A stretch of 64,000 nt of DNA from Clostridiales bacterium (GTDB lineage: Bacteria; Bacillota; Clostridia; Oscillospirales; Oscillospiraceae), in assembly GCA_004553545.1 (NCBI GenBank), contig SFLD01000002.1, positions 62,001 through 126,000 of the forward strand. Reading direction: 5' to 3'. A program made the translations under genes and the position numbers. The notes beneath the pieces were generated by a model. That model saw nothing but the letters and a program-made list of their open reading frames with translations. It was not told the DNA's origin and ran no database searches. Of the stretch, positions 15,576-23,643 are shown piece by piece (the first letter of the stretch is position 1; each line of letters opens with the position of its first letter).

Positions 15576-15671
15576 AGAAAAATACCCGGGGTCCCGGCGG
15601 ACCCACAGGATATCGATACTTTTCCGGGGCCTGGCGCCCCGTGTCTACAACAGATAGTGGGAGGAAGCACA

Positions 15672-16826
15672 ATGGCATTCGGATTGGAAACCGGTCCCGA
15701 GACCGTCGTCAATATCAAAGTCATCGGCGTGGGCGGCGGCGGCAACAACGTGGTCAACCGCATGGTGAAGTCCGGCACCAAGGGCGTGGAGTTCGTGGCG
15801 GTGAACACCGACAAGCAGGCCCTGAACGTCTCCAGCGCCACCTATAAGATCCAGATCGGCGAGAAGCTGACCCACGGCAAGGGCGCCGGCGCCGATCCCG
15901 AGGTGGGCCGCAAGGCCGCCGAGGAGAGCCGCAGCCAGATCGCCAAGGCCCTGGAGGATACCGACATGGTCTTCATCTCCGCGGGCATGGGCGGCGGCAC
16001 CGGCACCGGCGGCGCCCCCATCGTGGCGGAGGTGGCCAAGGAGATGGACATCCTCACCGTGGGCGTCGTGACGAAGCCCTTCGGCTTTGAGGGGCCCCGG
16101 CGGATGCGGGCTGCGGAGGCCGGCATCCGGGAGCTCCGGGACAAGGTGGACTCCCTGGTCATCATCCCCAACGAGCGGCTGAAGTACGCCACCGACCAGA
16201 AGATCACCTTTGCCAACGCCTTTGAGATCGCGGACGATGTGCTGCGTCAGGCGGTGCAGTCCATCTCTGACCTGATCCGGGACACCGGCTTTATCAACCT
16301 GGACTTTGCCGACGTCACCGCCATCATGAAGAACGCCGGCATGGCCCACATGGGCGTGGGCCGGGCCGCCGGCAAGGGCAAGGCCGAGGAGGCCGCCCGC
16401 ATGGCCATCTCCAGCCCCTTGCTGGAGACCTCCATCGAGGGCGCCCGGGGCGTGCTCATCAACATCACCGGCTCCATGGACATCGGCCTGGAGGAAGTCG
16501 AGCAGGCTGCGAGCCTGGTTCAGGCCGCCGTACATCCCGACGCCCTCACCATCTTCGGCGCCACCTTTGACGAGACCATGGACGACGAGATCCGGGTCAC
16601 CGTCATTGCCACCGGCTTTGAAAAGACCGAGGAGACCCCTGTCACCCCCGGCCTGAAGACCCCGGTCAGTACCGTGCCCGCCGGGACCGTTCCCCCTGCC
16701 GCCGCTCCGGCGGAGGAGAAGACGCCCCACGCCGAGCCGCCCCAGCCCCTGGAGATGGAGGAGCCCAAGCCGGAGGAGAACGATCCCTTTGAGGATATTT
16801 TTAAAATTTTCCAGAACCGTGACTGA
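15672..16826 (+). CDS. ftsZ: Cell division protein FtsZ
   Basis: 384-residue tubulin homologue that forms the cytokinetic ring. The N-terminal IKVIGVGGGGNNVVNRM and the tubulin signature GMGGGTGTGGAP (residues 105-116) bind GTP; FADVTAIMKNAGMAHMGVG is also conserved. The core ends near residue 316, followed by a Pro/Thr/Glu-rich linker and a tail DPFEDIFKIFQNRD, which differs from the usual FLRNR-type C-terminal peptide. The start is the ATG after GGGAGGAAG; the frame stays open upstream into the promoter. It has its own promoter and terminator. Confidence 0.98.
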   Translation: MAFGLETGPETVVNIKVIGVGGGGNNVVNRMVKSGTKGVEFVAVNTDKQALNVSSATYKIQIGEKLTHGKGAGADPEVGRKAAEESRSQIAKALEDTDMVFISAGMGGGTGTGGAPIVAEVAKEMDILTVGVVTKPFGFEGPRRMRAAEAGIRELRDKVDSLVIIPNERLKYATDQKITFANAFEIADDVLRQAVQSISDLIRDTGFINLDFADVTAIMKNAGMAHMGVGRAAGKGKAEEAARMAISSPLLETSIEGARGVLINITGSMDIGLEEVEQAASLVQAAVHPDALTIFGATFDETMDDEIRVTVIATGFEKTEETPVTPGLKTPVSTVPAGTVPPAAAPAEEKTPHAEPPQPLEMEEPKPEENDPFEDIFKIFQNRD

Positions 16827-16853
16827 GCTTCCACGGAAAATGCTGTGACCGGA

Positions 16854-16888
16854 CCCCGCGGGCTGTGCCCGCGGGGCCTTTCCTTTTC
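16854..16888 (+). terminator. Terminator after ftsZ
   Basis: A 10-bp perfect stem (CCCCGCGGGC / GCCCGCGGGG) with a TGT loop, followed by CCTTTCCTTTT. It lies 28 bp after the ftsZ stop and closes the dcw cluster. Confidence 0.85.
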
Positions 16889-17005
16889 CTGCCGCGGCTT
16901 CCTTGGCAGCGCTGGGGATATCTGTGCCGCGCCTTTCCGGCGAAACTGCAGAGAGTAAGCGTGCCGGCGTGAGACCGGCAGACGAGTCGGAAAGGAGTGA
17001 TCTCA

Positions 17006-18004
17006 TTGCATGAAGACGGTTTTTCGCGCAGACGGCGGTCCGGGGCGGCGCTGTGTCTCGCCATGCTCCTGGCCGTGGGGGGACTGAGCCTCCCGGCCCG
17101 GGCGGCGGAGACGCCGAAGGAGCTGGTCCCCGTGGGCCACACCGTGGGCATCAAGATGTTCGCCCGGGGCGTCCTGGTGGTGGATCTTGCGGAGGGGAAG
17201 AGCCCGGCGAAGGAGTGCGGATTGGCCAAAGGGGATGTGATCCTGCAGTGCAACGGCACCGCCGTCACCTCCACGGAGCAGTTCCAGCAGCTCCTCCAGG
17301 GAGAGGAGGAAGTGGAGCTGGCCGTCCGCCGGGGCGGCAGCGCAAAAACGCTGACGGCAGAGCCGGAGCAGAATGAGGACGGCGCCTGGGTCATCGGCGC
17401 CTGGATCCGGGACAGCATGGCGGGCATCGGCACCGTCACCTACTATGACCCCGCCACCGGAGCCTTCGGCGCCCTGGGCCACGGCGTCACGGACACGGAC
17501 ACCGCCCAGCTGCTGCCCTTCGCCAGCGGCAGCGTCCTGCCCTCCACGGTGAAGGCTGTGAAGCGGGGCCAGGCCGGGGCCGCCGGGGAGCTGAAGGGAA
17601 AATTTGATCTGACAACGGATCTCGGCACCCTCCGGGCCAACACCGCCAGCGGCATCTTCGGGGAGCTGAGTCCCTGCGCCCTGACGGAGGGCGACGCCGT
17701 CCCCGTGGTGGAGAGCGCCGAGGTCCGGGACGGCCCTGCCGTCATCCGCAGCAACGTGGCGGGTGACTGCGTGAAGGACTATCAGGTGGAGCTCCGCCGC
17801 CTGGGGGACGGGGAGGAGCGGAACCTCCTGGTCACCGTGACGGACCCGGAGCTGCTCTCCGCCACCGGCGGCATCGTCCAGGGGATGAGCGGCAGCCCCA
17901 TCCTGCAAAACGGAAAGCTGGTGGGGGCCGTGACCCATGTTTTATTGAATGATCCCACCAAAGGATATGGCATTTTCATTGAAAATATGCTGAAAGCCGC
18001 CTGA
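17006..18004 (+). CDS. spoIVB: SpoIVB sporulation serine protease (S55)
   Basis: 332 residues: signal/anchor segment (about 11-32), PDZ domain (about 48-115, with KECGLAKGDVILQCNG) and an S55 peptidase domain with GALGHGV (His159) and QGMSGSPILQ (Ser295 in GxSGxP). In Bacillus SpoIVB is secreted from the forespore and triggers SpoIVFB-dependent activation of sigma-K. A TTG start at 17006 is chosen because AAAGGAG ends 8 nt before it; a GTG at 16997 overlaps that site. spo0A follows, the usual spoIVB-spo0A pair. Confidence 0.92.
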   Translation: MHEDGFSRRRRSGAALCLAMLLAVGGLSLPARAAETPKELVPVGHTVGIKMFARGVLVVDLAEGKSPAKECGLAKGDVILQCNGTAVTSTEQFQQLLQGEEEVELAVRRGGSAKTLTAEPEQNEDGAWVIGAWIRDSMAGIGTVTYYDPATGAFGALGHGVTDTDTAQLLPFASGSVLPSTVKAVKRGQAGAAGELKGKFDLTTDLGTLRANTASGIFGELSPCALTEGDAVPVVESAEVRDGPAVIRSNVAGDCVKDYQVELRRLGDGEERNLLVTVTDPELLSATGGIVQGMSGSPILQNGKLVGAVTHVLLNDPTKGYGIFIENMLKAA

Positions 18005-18009
18005 GAAAA

Positions 18010-18044
18010 GGAGCGCGCGCCATGTCCGGCGCGCGCTCCTTCCC
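18010..18044 (+). terminator. Hairpin after spoIVB
   Basis: A perfect 12-bp stem (GGAGCGCGCGCC / GGCGCGCGCTCC) with a 6-nt loop begins 5 bp after the spoIVB stop. The following TTCCCC is a poor U-tract, so termination may be incomplete. Confidence 0.6.
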
Positions 18045-18313
18045 CTGCCGCAGCGGAGGTCTGCTGTTCGCGGCGGGAAGCGACCGGGAAAACGATTTTC
18101 CGTTTCTTTACAGCTTTTTGTATAGACGGTCTGGGAAAAATTTGATATCCTGTGGCCGTGACCTCCCCTCCGACCGCGGTCCAGAGACGGAGGAAACGGC
18201 GCTGCAGCGCCATTTTTCCCGCGAGAGAAAGCCTTCGTCCGGATGCGGCAGGATGTCCCGGAAAGCAGCAGAAAGGGCAGTTTCCAGAAAAAATTATTGT
18301 TCACCTAAAAATC

Positions 18314-18320
18314 TGTCGAA
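18314..18320 (+). promoter_or_regulatory. 0A box upstream of spo0A
   Basis: TGTCGAA is an exact match to the Spo0A~P recognition sequence, 153 bp before the spo0A start in an AT-rich part of an otherwise GC-rich gap. The gene-free interval 18005-18472 holds the spoIVB hairpin and this AT-rich region (18296-18400), where TTGCAA (18351) and TATGAT (18369) are visible but not at standard spacing, so no promoter is called. Confidence 0.6.
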
Positions 18321-18472
18321 CGAATTATGGGAGATTTTTACAATTTTCTGTTGCAAACGATGTCCGTTTATGATAGTTTATATCCAACGGGACTTGAAGC
18401 TTCACAAAACCGTCGCAAAGCTCCTTGGAAAAACGCCATGAAATATTATTGAGGAAGGTCAGGGAATGGAAG

Positions 18473-19228
18473 ATGCAGAATACGGCAAAGGTACTGCTGG
18501 CGGATGCCAATGAAGAATTTCGCGCCCTTCTTGCGGGCGCGATCGGGAAGACCGGGGAGTTCACGGTGGTGGGCTCCACGGGGGACGGGCTGGAGGCGCT
18601 GCGCCTGGCGGAGGAGCAAAAGCCCGACCTGCTGATCCTGGACACGGTGCTGCCGGGGCTGGACGGCTTTGGGATCCTGCGCCGCCTGCCGGAGCTGGGG
18701 GCGCCCAAGGCCATCGTGCTCTCCGGGTACTTCAGCGACCGGGCGGCTGCCGAGGCGCTGGAGCTGGGCGCGGCGTACTACCTCACGAAGCCCTGCCAGA
18801 TGGACGCCCTGCTGGAGCGGATGCGGGCGGCCGCCCATCGGGAGGAGGAAGCGCGGCCGCAGACCACGGACCTGCGCAGCGCGGTCACCGAGATCATCCA
18901 TGAGATCGGCGTCCCGGCACATATCAAAGGCTATCAGTACCTGCGCCAGGCGATCATCCTGACGGTGCAGGATATGGAGCTCATCAACGCGGTGACGAAG
19001 GTGCTCTACCCCGCCGTGGCCAAGCACTTCAACACCACGCCCTCCCGGGTGGAACGGGCCATCCGCCACGCCATCGAGGTGGCCTGGGACCGGGGCGACC
19101 TGGAGACCCTGCAGAAGTATTTCGGCTACACCGTCTCCAACACCAAGGGCAAGCCCACCAACTCCGAGTTCATCGCCATGATCGCCGACCGCCTGGTCCT
19201 GGAAGGCCGGACGGGGGAGAAGGAGTAA
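18473..19228 (+). CDS. spo0A: Stage 0 sporulation response regulator Spo0A
   Basis: 251 residues: a receiver domain (about 1-120; phosphoacceptor Asp57 in LLILDTVLPGLDG, conserved Lys in YYLTKPC) and the Spo0A DNA-binding effector domain (EIIHEIGVPAHIKGYQYLR, NTTPSRVERAIRHAIEVAW, and KPTNSEFIAMIADRL at the end). It is the master switch for sporulation, activated by phosphorylation. The ATG at 18473 gives the standard length; the open frame before it lacks a ribosome site. A 0A box at 18314 suggests autoregulation. Confidence 0.97.
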   Translation: MQNTAKVLLADANEEFRALLAGAIGKTGEFTVVGSTGDGLEALRLAEEQKPDLLILDTVLPGLDGFGILRRLPELGAPKAIVLSGYFSDRAAAEALELGAAYYLTKPCQMDALLERMRAAAHREEEARPQTTDLRSAVTEIIHEIGVPAHIKGYQYLRQAIILTVQDMELINAVTKVLYPAVAKHFNTTPSRVERAIRHAIEVAWDRGDLETLQKYFGYTVSNTKGKPTNSEFIAMIADRLVLEGRTGEKE

Positions 19229-20382
19229 GGGCTGCCCTGCGGGCAGCGCGGCTCAGACACCCCGCCGGGGGTGCCGGGGAAGCCCGTCGGCTTTTGCCGC
19301 CCGCGAGGCGGACTGTGCGGCGAGCGGGCGGGGGCCCGCTGCCGCTGGGGATGTATTCTTTTCAAATGAAAAGAATACATCCCCAGACCCCCTTGAAACG
19401 ACCAAAGGAAGGGCTTCGGCCCTTCCCTTGGAAACCTTTCCGGAGTTTACGGGAGATTTCGGGGAAACGGGCGCGGGCGCTTCGCTGCGCGTAGTTACGA
19501 AGGACGTTGAGACGTAGGACGAGAGCTGGAAGCTTTGGCGCCTGCGGTCATTCCGAACACTTCGCCTTGCAGAAAACGAGGTCGACGATGGCCCGGCAGA
19601 TCTCGAACCGGCATTGGTGCTGTCATTCCGAGGAGCAAAGCGACGTGGGAATCCGTATCCCCTCGTCCTTTCGTAAGGGCCGATGCCTATGACTGACGCC
19701 CTACATTTCGGCACGAAATTTGGTCGGCGGAAGCCATGCCTTAAGTACATCGGCCCACAGATCGGCACTCTCGGTGTTCGCGTAGGGGGCGGGCTCTGTC
19801 CCGCCCCGCCTGGGGCTGCTGGGAACTCCGATGGCCGAGCGATGTCCGCCCCGTCCCCCGCAGGCCAAGGCTCCCTTGTGTAAAGGGAGCTGTCGCGGCT
19901 TTGCCGCGACTGAGGGATTGTCCGAGGTTGCTGGACACTTTGGGGGTGATCTCTGCCACGATGCCCTCCCATCCCTCCCATCCACGCCGCAGACGCTCCG
20001 CTCTGCGCCGCTGACCCGGATGGTCGATTGGGCGTTCCCTTCTCCCCGTAGGGGCGGAGGTCATGCCTTAGGTACATCGGCCCGCTGCTTGGCACCCCTG
20101 GTAGCCCAGTAGGGGCGGGGCTCCGTCCCCGCCCGTTCCTCTGGGCTTGCTGGGTATTGCAATCGACTCTGTAGGGGCCGACCTGTGTGTCGGCCCGGAT
20201 ACGTTCCTTCCCGGGACCCGCCCGCGGCCCGGACACATAGGTCCGCCCCTACACAATAGGGAGGGATTCCGGAACCAACGGAAATTGGCGTGGAAACGGA
20301 CCTTGCCCGGCGGGGCGGGACAGAAGCCCGCCCCCTGCGCGAAAAACGGAAAATGAAGCAAACGGGGTGCTATCTATCATGC
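19229..20382. repeat. Gene-free block of mosaic intergenic repeats (block 1)
   Basis: About 1.15 kb without a convincing gene; all open frames are short and lack ribosome sites. It is built of modules that recur in other gaps: a hairpin CCAAAGGAAGGGC (19402-19431), a GGGCGCGGGCGCTTCGC module (about 19470-19490), TCATTCCGAGGAGC...GATGCCT (19622-19687), paired CTCCCTTGTGTAAAGGGAG (about 19871-19889), GGGGCGGGGCTCCGTCCCC-type palindromes (about 19783-19808 and 20112-20138) and TAGGGGCCGACCTGTGTGT-type palindromes (about 20171-20200 and 20229-20251). Modules with the same sequence occur at 25004-25580 and 31102-31480. Confidence 0.75.
19345..19386. repeat. 42-bp AT-rich palindrome
   Basis: Two perfect 20-bp arms (19345-19364 and 19367-19386) separated by AA. 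The core TGTATTCTTTTCA is AT-rich inside very GC-rich surroundings. No U-tract follows, so it is not a standard terminator. It could be a protein-binding site or a cruciform-forming repeat unit. Confidence 0.7.
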
Positions 20383-20417
20383 AAAAAGAGGACCGCCCAA
20401 AGGGCGGTCCTCTTTTT
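20383..20417. terminator. Bidirectional terminator before the TSCPD gene
   Basis: A 16-bp stem (AAAAAGAGGACCGCCC and complement, 20383-20398 / 20402-20417) with an AAA loop has U-runs on both strands. It ends the minus-strand TSCPD gene, whose stop is at 20426. Confidence 0.9.
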
Positions 20418-20425
20418 GCTGTTTT

Positions 20426-20683
20426 TTACTGCTCGGAGGCCAGGGCGGCTTCCAGGGCGTGGGCCAGCTGGTCGGGGCAGGAGGTGTCCTTGAAGCCGCA
20501 GCGGATGCCCCGCATCCGGCGGATGGCCTCCTCCGCGCTCATGCCCACCACCAGGCTGGAGATGCCCTGCAGGTTGCCGGAGCAGCCCCCCAGGACCTCC
20601 ACCTTCTCGATGACGTTCTTGTCATCCAGGGTGACGCGCATCTTCTTGGAACATACCCCCTTGGGGGTGTAATCGAAAATCAT
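20426..20683 (-). CDS. TIGR03905-type TSCPD-domain protein
   Basis: 85 residues with the name-giving motif KDTSCPDQLAHAL near the C-terminus and conserved cysteines in PKGVCSKKM, LGGCSGNLQGIS and RCGFKDTSCPD. Small TSCPD proteins are related to the C-terminal domain of B12-dependent ribonucleotide reductases; their own function is not established, though clustered cysteines suggest metal or redox chemistry. It is monocistronic with promoter and terminator. Length matches the family. Confidence 0.88.
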   Translation of the reverse strand: MIFDYTPKGVCSKKMRVTLDDKNVIEKVEVLGGCSGNLQGISSLVVGMSAEEAIRRMRGIRCGFKDTSCPDQLAHALEAALASEQ

Positions 20684-20715
20684 GGTCGGATTCCTCGCTT
20701 TTCTGAATTTCCCTC

Positions 20716-20744
20716 AGCATAGCACAGCCGGCCCGGTTTGGCAA
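20716..20744 (-). promoter_or_regulatory. Promoter of the TSCPD gene
   Basis: Minus strand: -35 TTGCCA (20739-20744), 17-bp spacer, -10 TATGCT with TGC before it (20716-20721), 33 bp upstream of the start codon. Confidence 0.7.
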
Positions 20745-20750
20745 GTCCCC

Positions 20751-21476
20751 TCAGAGCCGGCCGGCGCGCTCCAACTGCTGATAGTGCTGGTAGAGCACGC
20801 CGAAGCGGTAGGGATAGCGGGGCTTCCAGGGCTTGGCGGAGCCGCAGAAGTGCAGCACGGCGGTTTGGGCAATGACCCAGCTGGTGTCGGCCGCGCCGCC
20901 GCTTCGCAGAAGGTAGCTGCTGTAGCGCCGGGCATCGTAGTTCCAGACGGCGTCGTCCAGCTCATAGATGTCGGAGCCGTAGAGGCTGTTCAGCACGTCC
21001 TGATCCGGCAGCAGGAGCTTTTCCGGGTGCTCCCGGACGAAGCGGAAGATCTCCTCCGGCCGGACCCGCTCCCGCGCCAGCTTCAGGTCCATCCGCATGA
21101 CGCCGGAGTTGAAGTACTTCCCCTCCGTCCCCAGGCGGATGCGGTTGATGTCGTTGGCCAGCTCCGTCTTCCCGGTGTGGGCCGCGGCGGCGAAGGTCTT
21201 TCCCTGGCAGTCCAGGTCCCAGAGGGGCGTCACCGGGTTGATGATGAGGATGTCCGGGTCCAGGTAGAGGACGGTCTCCACCTCCGGCGGCAGGATCTCC
21301 CCGGCCTCCGCCAGCCAACGATCCAGGCCCTCCAGGGCCTCTTCCGGCATGGAGCGGTGGATGAGGTGGACCCGGTACTCTCCGGGACTGTTGCGCAGCA
21401 GGGAGCCCAGCATCACCCGGAGGTGGGGGAGGTAGTTCTCGTCCAGGGTCACCAGCAGTTCGATAGGGGAAGACAT
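20751..21476 (-). CDS. Family 8 glycosyltransferase, compact form
   Basis: 241 residues. GT8 enzymes use UDP-sugars, often to build lipopolysaccharide-like or cell-surface glycans. The N-terminus IELLVTLDENYLPHLRVMLGSLL and the metal-binding LYLDPDILIINPV are typical, as are KYFNSGVMRMDL, LPDQDVLNSLY and the C-terminal HFCGSAKPW. The segment between the first helix region and LYLDPD (normally including the RYYRLLxP-type motif) seems to be missing, so it is shorter than usual and may be impaired. It follows recG by 15 bp and is probably cotranscribed. Confidence 0.85.
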   Translation of the reverse strand: MSSPIELLVTLDENYLPHLRVMLGSLLRNSPGEYRVHLIHRSMPEEALEGLDRWLAEAGEILPPEVETVLYLDPDILIINPVTPLWDLDCQGKTFAAAAHTGKTELANDINRIRLGTEGKYFNSGVMRMDLKLARERVRPEEIFRFVREHPEKLLLPDQDVLNSLYGSDIYELDDAVWNYDARRYSSYLLRSGGAADTSWVIAQTAVLHFCGSAKPWKPRYPYRFGVLYQHYQQLERAGRL

Positions 21477-21491
21477 GGCAGCGCTCCTTTC

Positions 21492-23540
21492 TCAGTTCAT
21501 GGTCTCGGCATTCCGGGCGAAGAGCTCCGCCACCCGGTCCCGGAGGGCCGGGGAATGGGCAAGCTCCGGGTCACCTGCCAGCAAGGCCTCCGCGGACTTC
21601 TGGGCAGACTGCAGGAGCTGGGCGTCGCAGCCCAGGTCCGCCACCCGCAGGCCTGGCAGCCCGTGCTGCCGGACGCCGAAGAAGTCCCCCGGCCCCCGGA
21701 GGCGCAGGTCCTCCTCCGCCAGGCGGAAGCCGTCGTTGGTCTTCGTCAGGATCTTCAGCCGCTGCCGTGTCTCCTCATTCTGATTGTCGGAGATGAGGAT
21801 GCAGTAGCTCTGGTGCTTCCCCCGGCCCACCCGGCCCCGGAGCTGGTGGAGCTGGGAGAGGCCGAAGCGCTCGGCGTTCTCCACCACCATGACGGCGGCG
21901 TTGGGCACGTCCACCCCCACCTCGATGACGGTGGTGGAGACCAGGAGATCTGTTTCGCCTGCGGAAAAGGCGGCCATGACGGCCTCCTTCTCCTTGGGCT
22001 TCATCTTTCCGTGGACGAAGGCCACCCGCAGGTCCGGGAAGACCTCCTTTTGGAGCTGCTGGGCATAGTCCTTCACGGCCTTGGCGTCCTCGCCGCCTTC
22101 CTCGCTGCTCTCCACCATGGGGCAGACGATGTAAGCCTGACGGCCCTGGGCGATGTGCTTTCGCAGGAAGGCGTAGATCCGGGGCCGGTAGCTGCCCGGC
22201 ACGGCGAAGGTCTCGATGGGCTGCCGCCCCGGCGGCAGCTCGTCGATGAGGGAGACATCCAGGTCCCCGTAGAGGATCAGGGCCAGGGTCCGGGGGATGG
22301 GCGTCGCAGACATCACCAGGGTGTGGGGATGGAGCCCCTTCTCCGCGAGAGCCGCCCGCTGGGCAACGCCGAAGCGGTGCTGTTCGTCCGTCACCACGAG
22401 GCCGAGGTCCCGGAAGGTGACCGTCCCCGTGAGGAGGGCGTGGGTGCCGATGGCAAGATCGATGTCCCCCGCCGCCAGGGCGGCGTTGGTCTCCCGCCGG
22501 GCCTTGACGCCGGTGGAGCCCGTCAGCAGGGCGCAGCGGAGGCCCAAAGGTTCCAGCAGGGGGGAGAGGGTCTCATAGTGCTGCCGGGCCAGGATCTCCG
22601 TGGGGGCCATCAGGGCCGCCTGGCGGCCGTTCCTTGCCGCAAAGTAGACGCAGGCGGCGGCCACCATGGTCTTGCCGGAGCCCACGTCCCCCTGGCAGAG
22701 CCGGTTCATGGGAAGGCCCGAGCGCATGTCACCCAGGGCCTCGTCGATGGAGCGGCGCTGGGCCCCCGTCAGGGAGAAGGGGAGGGCGGCGTAGAAGGGT
22801 GCCATGTCCACCGCCGCCATGGGGGGCACGGTGACGGCGTTCCGCCGGGACCGGAGCCCGGCAAGGCCCAGGGCGAAGAGGAAGAGCTCCTCAAAGGCCA
22901 GCCGCCGCCGGGCAAGGCTCAGGGCCTCGTCCCCCTCCGGAAAGTGGATGTTCTCCACGGCGTAGGCGGCGGAGCAGAGGGCATTCTCCTGCCGGATGGC
23001 GGCGGGCAGCAGCTCCGGCACGGCGTCGCCGCACTCGTCCAGGGCCTGGCGGATGGTCCGGGAGAGGAAGAGCTGGCTGAGCCCCGCCGTCAGGGGATAG
23101 ATGGGCACGATGCGGCCCGTCCGCTCCCCCAGGCCCTCCCGCTCCACGATGGGGCTGGCCATGGACTTGCGGAGGAGGCTGCCCTCCGCCTTGCCGTAAA
23201 AGAGATAGGTCTGCCCCACCTGAAGGCTGTTTTTGAGCCAGCTCTGGTTGAAGAAGGTCAGGTCCAGCACCCCGGTCTCGTCCACCGCCCGGACCTTGAT
23301 AAGGTCCATCCCCTTGCGGATGTGGGCAAGGGTGGGGGCCGAGGCGATCATGGCGGCCACGCAGGCGCTCTCCCCGGGGATGAGCTCGGAGATCTTCCTG
23401 GTCTCCCGCCGGTCGTCGTAGGCCCGGGGGTAGAAGCGCAGCAGGTCCCCCAGGGTCCGGATCTCCAGCCGCTCCAGGACCTTCGCCTTCTGGGGCCCGA
23501 TGCCCCGCAGGACCGTTATCGGGCTCGTCAGGGTCTCCAT
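21492..23540 (-). CDS. recG: ATP-dependent DNA helicase RecG
   Basis: 682 residues. RecG remodels stalled forks and branched recombination intermediates. It has the N-terminal wedge/OB region (ITVLRGIGPQKAKVLERL, then FYPRAYDDR), Walker A GDVGSGKTMVA, the DEQH-box variant VTDEQHRFGVAQR, VMSATPIPRTLAL and helicase motif VI QLRGRVGRG. Length and motif order match the family. Start ATG follows GGAAGGGAGG. The downstream GT8 gene lies 15 bp away. Confidence 0.96.
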   Translation of the reverse strand: METLTSPITVLRGIGPQKAKVLERLEIRTLGDLLRFYPRAYDDRRETRKISELIPGESACVAAMIASAPTLAHIRKGMDLIKVRAVDETGVLDLTFFNQSWLKNSLQVGQTYLFYGKAEGSLLRKSMASPIVEREGLGERTGRIVPIYPLTAGLSQLFLSRTIRQALDECGDAVPELLPAAIRQENALCSAAYAVENIHFPEGDEALSLARRRLAFEELFLFALGLAGLRSRRNAVTVPPMAAVDMAPFYAALPFSLTGAQRRSIDEALGDMRSGLPMNRLCQGDVGSGKTMVAAACVYFAARNGRQAALMAPTEILARQHYETLSPLLEPLGLRCALLTGSTGVKARRETNAALAAGDIDLAIGTHALLTGTVTFRDLGLVVTDEQHRFGVAQRAALAEKGLHPHTLVMSATPIPRTLALILYGDLDVSLIDELPPGRQPIETFAVPGSYRPRIYAFLRKHIAQGRQAYIVCPMVESSEEGGEDAKAVKDYAQQLQKEVFPDLRVAFVHGKMKPKEKEAVMAAFSAGETDLLVSTTVIEVGVDVPNAAVMVVENAERFGLSQLHQLRGRVGRGKHQSYCILISDNQNEETRQRLKILTKTNDGFRLAEEDLRLRGPGDFFGVRQHGLPGLRVADLGCDAQLLQSAQKSAEALLAGDPELAHSPALRDRVAELFARNAETMN

Positions 23541-23608
23541 GCGTGCCGCCTCCCTTCCTGAATGAGGGGCTTCCCTTGAGAGCCGCCCCTGTGGTAAACT
23601 GGAACTAT

Positions 23609-23636
23609 ATTATACTCCCAGCAGGGAAATTTGAAA
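23609..23636 (-). promoter_or_regulatory. Sigma-A-type promoter for recG
   Basis: Minus strand: -35 TTTCAA (23631-23636), 16-bp spacer, perfect -10 TATAAT (23609-23614). It lies 7 bp from the divergent ECF-type promoter of the sigma factor gene. Confidence 0.65.
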
Positions 23637-23643
23637 AGAAGTT

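Noticed and set aside
18351..18374. Promoter TTGCAA/TATGAT for spo0A
   Set aside because: Spacing is only 12 bp, too short for a sigma-A promoter; another sigma factor may be used.
19229..20382. Several 60-110-codon open frames in block 1
   Set aside because: All overlap repeat modules, lack ribosome binding sites and show no protein family.
20682..23561. Plus-strand open frame of 959 codons across GT8 and recG
   Set aside because: Antisense to two clear genes with conserved motifs; no recognisable protein features.
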